Assembly: GCA_944472135.2 (NCBI GenBank)
Contig: OX235267.1
Span: 24,057,349 to 24,121,348, forward strand
Reading direction: 5' to 3'
DNA length: 64,000 nucleotides
Source of the DNA: Trichobilharzia regenti
Lineage: Eukaryota; Platyhelminthes; Trematoda; Strigeidida; Schistosomatidae
Shown: piece after piece, positions 34,566-44,637 of the stretch
Numbering within the stretch: position 1 is the stretch's first letter
How the letters are laid out: every line of letters starts with the position of its first letter
Notes under the pieces: generated by a model
What the model was told of the DNA's origin: nothing
The model's database searches: none
What the model saw: only the letters and a program-made list of their open reading frames with translations
Made by a program: the position numbers and the translations under genes

Positions 34566-34718
34566 AAAGGGTAGCGCATCAATGAGCAGTCCAATGTGCT
34601 TGGTGTATGATCTTGTACATATGTTCATATTGTATATACTGAATTGATATCATCTTTTATCTATCTGTTGGTAATTCTGTTTGTGTCCGGACGACTTCCA
34701 CTTGGATCATCAACCTGA

Positions 34719-34759
34719 GAAGGAATGTAGGCGTACTGCTGTAAGTCCTACGGTTCTTC
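34719..34759 (+). ncRNA. Repeated 41-nt hairpin, unit 2
   Basis: GAAGGAATGTAGG pairs with CCTACGGTTCTTC with one mismatch, same 15-nt loop. It starts 194 bases after unit 1. Confidence 0.6.
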
Positions 34760-34910
34760 AAGGGTAGTTTGTCGTGTCAGAATCCACAACATTTGATGTG
34801 TTGATTGTACATATGTTTGTGTTAAATAGTTGTGTGAGTTCCAATTGATGTAATTGTTGGTTAATCTTGTTTGTGTCTGGACATTCCACAACTTACAATC
34901 GTCAACCTGT

Positions 34911-34951
34911 GAAGGGTTGTAGGCGTACTGGTGTAAGTCCTGCAATTCTTC
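34911..34951 (+). ncRNA. Repeated 41-nt hairpin, unit 3
   Basis: GAAGGGTTGTAGG pairs with CCTGCAATTCTTC (a U-G replaces U-A), loop CGTACTGGTGTAAGT. It starts 192 bases after unit 2. The spacer also recurs partly (TTGTGTCTGG, TGTACATATGTT). Confidence 0.68.
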
Positions 34952-35661
34952 AAAGGAATTCCACCAAGACATGATCGGCGAGGTTGTTTGTACTATTTGT
35001 ATATACGTGTGGTGTGTCATAGCAATTGGTGTTTTTGGATTCATTGTGTTTACTTGTTGTTTTCGTGTCTTGTTGTTATTGCGTAATTTTGTTAAAATTT
35101 TCGTCTTGATTATTTCTGAAGTTGTTTCGAGTCTTCTACATCCATGAATGAATTGATTGATGTTAAGGACAGCAGATGGGTCGTATACGCCGGGGAGGCT
35201 AGGCTATTGCTGAGAATGAAATGCACACGGAGACAATTGTTAGCTGCGGTCCGACACGCCGGGGAGAAAGAGTGTAAACGACTGAGGCTCGCATGCGTCA
35301 CCGCTATTAGAACTGAGGCAGAATGAGTGGCCAGCGATTGCAGTGGTAATTGGTAATGAGTAGATAAGAGGATGTGCGTAGAGTATCGTGAGGTGCTGCC
35401 ATGGTCACTTTGCATTCTGCAAGAGTCATTCTAGCAAGTGGAGACTGTGTTGCAAGATGTCAAGAGGAGGTCTCTGTCTGGAGGCGCAGGTCGTCATTGA
35501 TGTGTGAGATTGTGCTGTGGGTATGCTTGTGGTGTGTTGGCTTTTCTGTTTGTTTTCCATTTCAGCTCTGTCCGTGTGACCCAGGTTCTCGCAATGGCAT
35601 CCAAGTCAACGTGCATTAGTCGTGAAGGAAAAAAGGGTTGGATCCCTTTTTTGCCGGGGAG
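34952..35661 (+). other. Inner element 3' non-coding region
   Basis: No conserved ORF. It ends with a purine-rich run (GAAGGAAAAAAGGGTTGG) and TTGCCGGGGAG just before the 3' LTR, the expected place of a polypurine tract. Confidence 0.65.
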
Positions 35662-36034
35662 TGTCAATGGAGTTGAAGATTGAACGATCAATTCTTGGTT
35701 GTTTGCTCAAAATCAACTTCCTCGATTTTCGCGGAGGCATCAATACGACAGTCATCGTCTCATCGGTCGCTGTTCAGAAAGAAGAGTTAAACATCGTTAG
35801 AAGTAACATAACGATTTATTATTGTAATATTTGTTTACAGACCTTAGTTTTCTTAGTTTGCTTAGTGATACTTGATTTATATGCTGGTGTAACAATACAT
35901 AATACTCAAGTCAACAATTGGTGTTCTGGTTTTTCGTCCGTTATAACTAAGCGTTTCGAAAATCTTCAAGGAACAGCGTGGGCCCGAGCGTAGCGAGAGC
36001 TGGGCATTAACGGTTTATGAGACGGTAGCTGACA
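35662..36034 (+). repeat. Inner element 3' LTR
   Basis: Full-length match to 32041-32413 and followed by the GGCTC duplication. Confidence 0.95.
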
Positions 36035-36043
36035 GGCTCTGTA

Positions 36044-38236
36044 TTGAAGTTGCGAGTGAATGATCGGGAAGTAGTATGTTTGATAGATACAGGGGCGGCC
36101 GTGTCGTTAATAGATAAGAATTTATGTAAAAGTGTTAGTCCGTGTTCATTGACAGTACAAACAGTAGGCGGGCATGTGTTGCGTATAGCGGGTAGATCGA
36201 ACTGTACGGTCGATGTTGGCGGCTGCGAGGTGACGTTTCCTTTCATTGTTGTACCCGAACTACAGAGAACGATATTAGGAGCGGATTTTCTGCGGGAGAT
36301 TGGTGCAATAATTGACACGCAAGCGAAAGTTGTGGTCACGAAATACGGGCGTATCAACATGTATGAGACCAGCGAGATAGCAGCGGTTAGGCTGTCGGCA
36401 GTACAGAATATGACAGAGTTAATTAATAAATACGATCATCTGTTCACTGGAGATGGGGACCCATACGGTTATTGCGATAAGGTGAATCATCAAATTCCGT
36501 TAAGTGATCCGAAAGTAAAGTCATTTATGACGCGAAGAGTTCCATGTCATCTGGAAGGCGAAGTGGAACGACAAGTGCAAGAGATGTTAAAAGATGATAT
36601 TATTGAGGAAGCTGATAGCCCATACAACTCTCCAGTGCTGTTAGTAAAAAAGAGAATGGGAAGTATAGATTCTGTGTTGATTTTCGACAGTTAAACAGTA
36701 TGACAGAGTTAAGACCGTGTGCCATGCCAACAGTGGTAGAAACCTTAGATCGCCTACAAGGTGCGAATGTGTTTTCGGTTCTCGATCTTCGCTCAGGATA
36801 CTGGCAGATACCGATAAAACAAAGTGATAGAGATAAGACGGCTTTCATCGTGGTTCAGACAATATCGATTTAAACGCATGCCGTTTGGACTAGCAGGTGC
36901 AACGTTTACGTTCAGACGACTGATGACGCTATTACTTAGGAACTTGAAAAACGTGGAGGTTTATGGTGATGATCTCGTCATATACAGTCAGAACGAAAAC
37001 GATCACGTCAACTATGTAGAAGCCGTGCAGCGAAGCATCGAAGAGTTTGGACTACGCGTCAACAAAACCAAGTCCCAGATAGCCAAAAAGAATGTTACTC
37101 TGTTGGGACGTAAAGTGGGAAATGGTGAGATTAAACCACTACCGGAGAAAATTTTGACGAATAAAACGATTCCAGCCCCGAATTCAAAGAGAAAACTGAG
37201 ACAATTCTTGGGTAGAGCAGCGTTTTATAGTCGCTTCGTGAAGAACTTCAATGAGATAGCAGCCCCTCTATACAGGCTACTAGGGGAGCCAAAGTTTGTT
37301 TGGTCAGAAGAATCGCAGAGGACATTCGACAGAATTAAACAGCTGCTCGACCACCAACAAATGACGCTAAAACTACCTGTACCTGGAAGACAGTTCACAG
37401 TGTGCACAGATGCCAGTGACTACGCTATAGGTGCGGTCCTAAGACAGGACGAGGGAATCGTTGAGTATGCCAGTCGGGTTTTGACACTTACAGAGAGAAA
37501 GTATTCAACGATAGAGAAAGAATGTTTAGCAATGGTATGGGCAGTCGACAAATGGAGACCTAATTTACTCGGCCGGCGGTTCCACATCGAAACTGATCAT
37601 AAGCCGCTACAATTTTTGAAGACAGCGAGAGACCCACGGGGGAAGTTGTCACGGTGGATGCTGCGTCTTCAGGAGTACGATTTTACGATCTCACACGTTC
37701 CTGGAAGTGAGAATGTCTTGGCAGATTTGTTATCGAGACCAGAAGATGAGTCTGAGTTGCGCAAGGTCGCTTACGGAGTGCATGCAGTAGAACAAGACCC
37801 ACTAAGACTTGCACGCAGGCAGAGGTTGGACGATACGCTGAATACAGTAATACAGGTGATCACCAACGGAATAGAAGTGGATCAAGCTACAGCGAGTAAG
37901 GAGCTAACCACACTACTCAGACAGAGGGATCGACTCAGAGTGAATGCATACGGTACTCTGACCTGGCGAGAGAACGACGGAAGCTGGCTGGCTGTCATAC
38001 CTCAATCGTCTCGCCACGACAAGATAGAAGAATGTCACCAGCTAGCGCATACAGGCGTGGCCAGAACGACCGACCTCCTAAGACAAAGTATGTACTGGCC
38101 AGGTATGAGAGAAGACGTAGCAAGATACGTACTTGGATGTCCACGGTGCCAGCTGATGAAAGGTGACCGGTGCATACGACCACCACTTCAGTCGATTCCA
38201 GTTACAGCGATAGGTGACTTGTGGTCCAATATGTAA
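36044..38236 (+). pseudogene. pol: Gypsy pol, N-terminal part: protease, reverse transcriptase, RNase H, integrase zinc finger
   Basis: Protease: VCLIDTGAAVSLID (catalytic Asp-Thr-Gly) and ILGADFLREIGAII. Reverse transcriptase: IIEEADSPYNSPVLLVKK, [frameshift near 36655], FCVDFRQLN, VFSVLDLRSGYWQI, [frameshift near 36848], FKRMPFGLAGATFTF and VYGDDLVIYS, the catalytic Tyr-x-Asp-Asp box, here with Gly in the second place. RNase H: FTVCTDASDYAIGAVL, YSTIEKECLAMVWAV, FHIETDHKPLQFL. Integrase zinc finger: ECHQLAHTGVARTTDLL and CPRCQLMK (His-His-Cys-Cys). The two frameshifts inactivate it. At 38227 the LINE insertion starts. Confidence 0.93.
37885..38227 (+). repeat. 343-bp direct repeat of Gypsy pol, left of the LINE
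   Basis: Matches 44295-44637 over exactly 343 bases with about 16 differences by eye (near 4.7%). The two copies abut the LINE at its 3' and 5' ends. Confidence 0.92.
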
Positions 38237-39383
38237 TAATAATAATATATTTCTTCCTGTTTATGCAGGAACATACCAATTGTACAGGCATGGATAAGTT
38301 ATTATATAAATTACACAAATTGATGTATGATGAATTTACAGTTTGGTTGTTCTTTCTGACATTAGAGTCAGACGGAACAGTCTGCTATAAAGTCTGTTTT
38401 TGTAGCACATAAAGAGATATAGAGATATTGTCTTCGCATTAAAAAAAACCCAGACATCAGATGAATGTAATACAAATATCTGGGAAAAAAAGCTTGAAGT
38501 CAATCCTCTTACATAACTTTGTTGTGAACAGCACCCTCGGCTCAAAGTTTATTGATGTATTATGTTGAGATCAGTGATATATTTATTCCATTTTTTCAGT
38601 AGTCTTATCGTAGTTTTATAACAGGAAAGAAATTTGATCGTGGATGCGAAAACTAGATAAGGTCATGTTAAGTTGTTTTACTGCATCAAATGGTGCTGAG
38701 GTCGGTTCCAGAATTCTCCATTTGCTCCATTTGTGTCTGCATGGCGGACTGCATTCGTAAGTTCAGAAAAATGTTGAAAACTGTTTGAAAACCAGTTGCT
38801 TCTTCATTTCAGATCATGAATACTCATTTACAGCATGTTCGCCAGCGTCTTCAAATGGTAGAATTGGATCGTTCATGGAATTTGTGTGGTTATGAGGTAG
38901 ATGGTTTGGAATTAATCCTCATTTCAGTTTAGATGCAGGGTTGTTCGACCTCGACCAGAAGATGAATAGGAGTATCAGAGTACCAAAAAGAGAAAGTATG
39001 TGAACATTAAAAGGACATTAATGTATATATATATGTTTATGTCAATTGTATAATAAATTATTAAGAAATTATTTTTAGTTAGTTCTTTTTACGAATTTAT
39101 GCGAAGTCTTAGAGTCTATTTAGTGTCATGATGTGTATTAATGAGTCTGAGCGTTTTAGTGTTCTAATGACTGATGCGTTTTAGAAGTAAGTAATGAGTT
39201 CTGGTAGGGATAGACTTTGGGATAAAACAGTTTATATAGCAAGCGTTTGAAGGTTACAATAAAGTGACACGTCCTATTTCTAGGGGTAAACTATTCCTGT
39301 ATGTTCCGTACTAAGTCTTTATGCATCCATGCCGCTAGTTTATTTATAGTTTTTAGATTGCTAAGGGTGTTGAAGTGCGTTTT
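38228..39383 (-). other. LINE 3' region
   Basis: About 1.15 kb without a conserved ORF. The last ~710 bases recur at 26060-26770. The part next to ORF2 (38960-39383) does not, so the boundary of the LINE proper could also be near 39040, where an A/T-rich run lies. Confidence 0.6.
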
Positions 39384-42300
39384 TTAGGTGCTGTAGTAGA
39401 TTAGTAGTTGATTCGTTTTAGGAGTAAATAGTTTATTGATATAATCAGTAGAGTGAAACAGTCTATGCAGAGAGCGTTTGAAGCTTGTAACCGAAGAGCA
39501 AGTTCTGACATCTAGGGGAAGGCTATTCCATATTTTAGAATACATGACTGTGAAGAAGTTTTCACGGAGTGTTGACCTAAAAGAATGAGTTGTCACTGTG
39601 GAAGTTTGGTTACGCAGATCGTAAGAACCTTCCTGTGCGAATTGTATGTCCCTGTTACCTGAGAATGATATTTTGTGAAGGACCTTAAAGAAGAATATTA
39701 GGTTTATAATAAGTCGCCTTGTCCAAAGTGGGTCAAGTTTTAGGATCATGCACCGTGAGATGTAGTCTTTCTTACAATCGTAGCCAAGTAGTTTTGAGGT
39801 AAAATATCGTTGGATACTTTCCATCCTTAGCTTGTCACGTGTGCGAGTGCTGCTTATAATAAATGGACAGTATTCTAGTAGTGGTCTGACACATGTTTTG
39901 TACAGAATTAGCTTGGCTTCATTGTCGTGAAAGTTCCTGAGTATGCATCCTAAGAGCATCCTCGATTTTCTAGTCTGTGATGCTACTTGCTCAGAGAATG
40001 TCAAGTCACTAGAGTACCTCAGGCCTAGGTCAACGACACTTCGGAGTCTGGTTAGGTTAGCGGATTGAAGCGTTAATTTCAGGTCAATTGAGGGTGCACC
40101 GAAGCAGATCCAGCCACATTTTTTCAGATTGAATTGGAGGTTCCATAGGGACGACCAAGCAGTCATTTTATCTAATTCCTTCTGCACTACATTCTCGAAG
40201 TTCCCTAAGTCATCACTTTGGAATGTATAGGCTACTTTTAGGTCATCTGCAAAGATGAATGGCTTCCCGTGCGTGAAGCAAGCGCATATGTCATTGATGT
40301 ATAGTGTAAATAGTAGGGGTCCAATGACACTACCTTGTACTACACCAGAAGTGATAGGGCTAGGTTTGGAGGTTGCAGACCCGAGTTTAACTATTTGGGA
40401 CCTGTTGTTAAGGAATGATTTAAGCCATCCTAATAATGGGTCACGTATTCCTAAGGAGTTCAGCTTATTTGTTAGCAGTAAATGGTCAACACGGTCAAAT
40501 GCCTTAGAAATGTCAAAGTAGATGACAAGTACTAGTTGCCGTCTGTCACGACTGCTGGTTACAAAATTGAAGAAGTCTAGGTGACATGTTAAACATGATC
40601 TGGATTTCAGGAATCCATGTTGGTTCGGACTTATAATATTCCAGCTAAGCATATGTTTGATTAGGTTATCTTTGACTAGTCTCTCCATGATTCTAGATGC
40701 TATAGGTGTGATATTGATCGGCCGGTAGTTACTGACTTCAGTTTTCGAGCCAGATTTGTGTTTAGGCATAATGAATGTTGTCTTCCATATGTCAGGGTAA
40801 GTTTGAGTTTCTAGGGACATTGTGAATATTTTAAGAAGCAGTAGAGGAATGTCAGGGCCACCATATTTATAGAAGTAAGATGATATACCGTCGGTACCGA
40901 AACCTTTTGAACTTTTGAGGGTTCTTATAGTTTGGTTAATATTAGCGTAAGTGAATTGAACAGTGCTGATTTTATTTGGTGTGAGTGGAGATGGAGTTTG
41001 TGTCATATTAGTAGTAGGGTGTATATCGAGTAGCTGGACTGAGGGCTTAATGTAGTTACCTGCAAACGTTTTGTTGAATAGTTCACATATGTCTGCAGAG
41101 TTAGTGCATAGCCTACCTTTGTCTATGAGGAGAGAAATGCTGTGATTTTTGCGATTCATTCGCTTCCTTAAGATTTCTGTGAGTGCATACACTCTAGCAG
41201 GACTGGCTACTGCAGTGCGTTCTTCCTTTCTCATACGGTGATCTCGAGCTTGTGAGATGGAGCTAAGGGTGTTAAGTATTAGACCTAGAGTGCCAAAGTC
41301 GTGGTGTTTGAAGTAACTTGTTGAGAGTCTCTTCAGTTTCGTACGATCCTTTGGTTTTATGAATGACTTTCTGTGTGGGGAAACCTTTAGTGTTTGGAGT
41401 GGAATGACAGCATCTAAGCATGTGTTAGTGTTATGGTAGAAGATGGTTAGGGCTCTCGATAGGTCATCAGTAGTGAAGTATTCATCCCATTTGGAGGATC
41501 TTAGCATTGATTCTACTAAGGCCCAGTTTGCCTTACTATAGTTCCTATATATTACTTGTTGTGAAGTGGAGGTATGAGATGCATTGCTACTCAGCGGAAG
41601 TGGCAGTGCACATACCACTGTTTTGTGGTCGCTCCCTGGAAACTCAGAACCTACTAGCGTTGAAAGGGGGCTTATATTGTGGCAGAAGATTAAGTCTAGT
41701 ACGTTATTACCTCTTGTGGGAGTAGTGACAGTTTGTTTCCAGCCAAGTATATCCAGTGTGCCTAAAAACTTATCAAATTTAGTTGGGCCTGTGGGTATAT
41801 CCCAGTTGATTTCAGGTAAGTTAAAGTCCCCACATAGGATCTTATGGTCGTATTGTAAGTCGGATAATTGCTCCAGAGTATTAATAAGTTGGGTCTCGTA
41901 ATTACTAAAGGTGCCAGGTGCTCTGTAGGTGCATCCAATTAATGCTGTTACGTTATTTAAGTGTACATTAACCCATAGAGTCTCAGGCATGTTAAGTGTA
42001 CTACTTTCTAGCTGTGATACAGTAAGTGCATTCAGAAAGTACATGAGACAACCCCCTCCCTTACCACCTTCCCTGTCACACCGAAAGTGTGTGTAGTTAT
42101 CTAAGCTTATTTCTTCATCCAAGATGTTCGAATGACACCAAGATTCAGTGATGACAATTACAGGGGGTTTGTATATTACTGTGAGTGCTCTGAGCATCGG
42201 CAATTTATTTAGAACAGATCTAGCATTTATGAGGATTAGGTAAAGATGAGAGTTGAAGTAGCATTTGAAGTATTTAAGTTCGTTAGTCAGCCCCGAATAT

Positions 42301-42569
42301 GGTTCAGCACCCAGTAGTTCTGCTTGACATGATGATCCTATGTTAAGAGGAGTTTCAGCATCATGCTCACCTATGTCTACCGAGTTGGTGTGTGCTGTTT
42401 TCGGTGAAGAATTAAGATTTGGAGTACTGGATGTGCTATAGACCGAGGAATTTTTATTTTTAGTCAGGTTACAGAAGTGGGTAGGGTTCTTTATTTGACC
42501 TATATTTGTGCAGGTGTCAAGTGTGCCTAATGGATACGGGTGCACTAGACCGTTCCTGTTTTCATGCAA
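39384..42569 (-). CDS. LINE ORF2: endonuclease and reverse transcriptase
   Basis: A single open frame of about 1061 codons. The N-terminal apurinic-type endonuclease shows LILINARSVLNKLPMLR, VIVITESWCHSN, GCTYRAPGTF, LCGDFNLPEINWD and FPGSDHKTVV (catalytic Glu, Asp, His positions kept). The reverse transcriptase shows YRPINITPIASRIMERLV, HGFLKSRSCLTCHLDFFN, YFDISKAFDRVDH, GVVQGSVIGPLLFTLYIND and FIFADDLKVAYTF (Phe-Ala-Asp-Asp box). The C-terminus is of CR1/Jockey type (KIWNSLPLDVRTCSSVTSFK). The frame has no ATG at its listed start and is open upstream into the end of ORF1, so translation may couple to ORF1. Confidence 0.93.
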   Translation of the reverse strand: MHENRNGLVHPYPLGTLDTCTNIGQIKNPTHFCNLTKNKNSSVYSTSSTPNLNSSPKTAHTNSVDIGEHDAETPLNIGSSCQAELLGAEPYSGLTNELKYFKCYFNSHLYLILINARSVLNKLPMLRALTVIYKPPVIVITESWCHSNILDEEISLDNYTHFRCDREGGKGGGCLMYFLNALTVSQLESSTLNMPETLWVNVHLNNVTALIGCTYRAPGTFSNYETQLINTLEQLSDLQYDHKILCGDFNLPEINWDIPTGPTKFDKFLGTLDILGWKQTVTTPTRGNNVLDLIFCHNISPLSTLVGSEFPGSDHKTVVCALPLPLSSNASHTSTSQQVIYRNYSKANWALVESMLRSSKWDEYFTTDDLSRALTIFYHNTNTCLDAVIPLQTLKVSPHRKSFIKPKDRTKLKRLSTSYFKHHDFGTLGLILNTLSSISQARDHRMRKEERTAVASPARVYALTEILRKRMNRKNHSISLLIDKGRLCTNSADICELFNKTFAGNYIKPSVQLLDIHPTTNMTQTPSPLTPNKISTVQFTYANINQTIRTLKSSKGFGTDGISSYFYKYGGPDIPLLLLKIFTMSLETQTYPDIWKTTFIMPKHKSGSKTEVSNYRPINITPIASRIMERLVKDNLIKHMLSWNIISPNQHGFLKSRSCLTCHLDFFNFVTSSRDRRQLVLVIYFDISKAFDRVDHLLLTNKLNSLGIRDPLLGWLKSFLNNRSQIVKLGSATSKPSPITSGVVQGSVIGPLLFTLYINDICACFTHGKPFIFADDLKVAYTFQSDDLGNFENVVQKELDKMTAWSSLWNLQFNLKKCGWICFGAPSIDLKLTLQSANLTRLRSVVDLGLRYSSDLTFSEQVASQTRKSRMLLGCILRNFHDNEAKLILYKTCVRPLLEYCPFIISSTRTRDKLRMESIQRYFTSKLLGYDCKKDYISRCMILKLDPLWTRRLIINLIFFFKVLHKISFSGNRDIQFAQEGSYDLRNQTSTVTTHSFRSTLRENFFTVMYSKIWNSLPLDVRTCSSVTSFKRSLHRLFHSTDYINKLFTPKTNQLLIYYST

Positions 42570-42624
42570 GGAGGGAGCCAGCTCTAGTGGTTTAGGAGTG
42601 TTAACATCCCTACCAGCTGTTTTT

Positions 42625-44005
42625 TCAACGCTGACAGGGACGCGGGGGATAAAAAATGATTGGATCCTTTGATGACCATGGCTTATTATTCCACCTATTG
42701 TTTGATGCTAGTTGTGTCCTTGTGTGGGTTTCATGTGTACTGCATTGTGGGTTAGTTCCCAGCAGACTTGTACCATATATCCGGTCAAAATTTGTTTGTG
42801 TGCCATACTCTGAAGACCCTAAGTTGTTGATAGCCGAGTTCTGACTATTACCACTTGTACTATTGAGGGTGACATTGTTGTGACATTGGATATCAGTGTG
42901 TGCCATGGTGCGATTTAGCACGTTGTGGGTGCTAGTACTATTGACCGTGGGAAGTGTGGGTTTATTTAAGCTGCCACTGTTTTTGTTTGTATGGTTTAGG
43001 GGCATATTTTCCTTACCTTTAGCAATGAAGTTATGGCTAGGAGACAAAGTGGAATTTCGGGGGGTTTTGGCTTTTTTTCTGGGGTTATTTAATGGCATTT
43101 TAGATTCTGCGGTGATAGGTGGTATGGTTTTGTTATTTATTTGGTTACAGTCTAGTGGCCTTTCGGCTGGTGTTGCACTCTGATGGGATATTTCTGTGTG
43201 TTTTGAGAGGGGTGATGCGGTGGGGTCTACTGTATCTTTCACAGGGTTGGGAATAATGGCTGCTTGCAAAGTCCTATTACCTATTTCACAATTAGTCTTA
43301 GCAAGATAGTTGTATGCGCGCCTTTCTATGACTGTTTTGTCCACCCCGACCTTTATATGTTTGTAGTTTCTGGCTTGCGATAGGGTGTGTTGGGAGTGAA
43401 TGAATTTTCTGGTCTCTGCCGGTGTTTCGAACTGAAAACGAATAGGACAACACTTTTCATGTTGACTCTTCTTCAGCCTATAGCACTTAGTCTTGGAGTT
43501 AGGCATTTTCGCTTCACTAAGTAAGATGCGCTGTACCTTTTTTAGTGCCTCATTGTCCGGAACGTTGTAGACAATAGCACTCAGTTTTGCGTCGAGTCGT
43601 TTTGTTACTTCTGTGGTAACAAAATTAATGAGGTTATCTACCTTAGTTACCGATTCTGTGTCAAGCTTGTTAAGGTTTACAGTTTTCATGAGGATAGTTA
43701 GAGGTGTCAATTCACAGACCTGCGATCTGATATCGCTGATCTGATCTGATAATTTGGATATCTCGGCATCGGTTTCGATGTTTCCAGCATTTACTGACTT
43801 GCTGTTTTTTATTTCCCTTAACTCAGCCTTAAGTTCACCTATAGACAACTTTAGAAGTTCTATTTCTGAAGATAGTACTGAAGAAGAGCTTGATGGCTGG
43901 AGTTTTTCGATAAGCACATAAGGTGAAGGGAGGGGTTCTGTATGAGCAGAGGGTACTGAATTTTTAGGAGTAGTGCTAATACTAGCTGTCAGTACAGTTT
44001 TATCC
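42625..44005 (-). CDS. LINE ORF1: nucleic-acid-binding chaperone-like protein
   Basis: Open from about 44005 to the stop at 42625, with no clear ATG. A coiled coil (SSEIELLKLSIGELKAELRE, then LSDQISDIRSQVCEL) is followed by an RRM-like fold (SAIVYNVPDNEALKKVQRIL, CPIRFQFETPAETRKFIHS, YKHIKVGVDKTVIERRAYN). The C-terminus is long, polar and Asn/Thr/Ser-rich. Coiled coil plus RRM-like domain is the usual ORF1 plan in two-ORF LINEs, where the protein coats the element RNA. Confidence 0.8.
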
Positions 44006-44294
44006 TCAGTTCAGCTCGACGCTTACGGCATACAAGTGAGTTATGTGACTCATTATAGCCGTTTGTAGGGGGTGTGTTGCTTGATGTAGCAATCAAGGAC
44101 GTTAAATTAGACACCAGTTTTACAGGGGATGGGTTCGTTGCTTTTTACTTTGACTAACCATAACTATTAGAAATGGAAGTTAGTGGTTACAAGTATGGAG
44201 GTAGTATAGTACTTGTGCAAGTACTACAACAAGATAAATTTTATGTAACGAATCACGTAAAAATGTAACGCAAACGTTGAACGTACCGCGATAC

Positions 44295-44637
44295 AGCTAC
44301 GGCGAGTAAGGAGCTATTCACACTACTCAGACAGAGAGATCGACTAAGAGTGAATGCCTACGGTACTCTGACCTGGCGAGAGAACGACGGAAGCTGGCTG
44401 GCTGTCATACCTCAATCGTCTCGCCACGACAAGATAGAAGAATGTCACCAGCTAGCACATACAGGCGTGGCCAGAACGACCGACTTCCTAAGACAAAGCA
44501 TGTACTGGCCAGGTATGAGAGAAGACGTAGCAAGATACGTACTTGGATGTCCACAGTGCCAGCTGATGAAAGGTGACCGGTGCATATGACCACCGCTTCA
44601 GTCGATTCCAGTTACGGCAATAGGTGGCTTGTGGTCC
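44295..44637 (+). repeat. 343-bp direct repeat of Gypsy pol, right of the LINE
   Basis: Second copy of 37885-38227. It carries an in-frame TGA (CATATGA near 44587) that the left copy does not have. Confidence 0.92.

Larger units (their letters stand above)
32041..36034 (+). mobile_element. Inner gag-only BEL/Pao-like LTR element (3994 bp)
   Basis: Identical-looking 373-bp LTRs at both ends, TG...CA, and the 5-bp target duplication GGCTC at 32036-32040 and 36035-36039. Internally it has one gag-like ORF (32557-34511, with a frameshift), three copies of a 41-nt hairpin and a 0.7-kb non-coding 3' region. No pol gene is present. It inserted in the Gypsy gag-pol junction and is the youngest LTR insertion here. 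Confidence 0.95.
38228..44294 (-). mobile_element. Full-length two-ORF CR1/Jockey-like LINE
   Basis: On the minus strand a short 5' region (44294 to about 44005) precedes ORF1 and ORF2, then a long 3' region (39383-38228) ends in an ATATTATTATTAC-type tail. Both ORFs are open, so this is a potentially intact element. A copy of the last ~700 bases lies at 26060-26770. The insertion is flanked by 343-bp direct repeats of the target. Confidence 0.88.
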
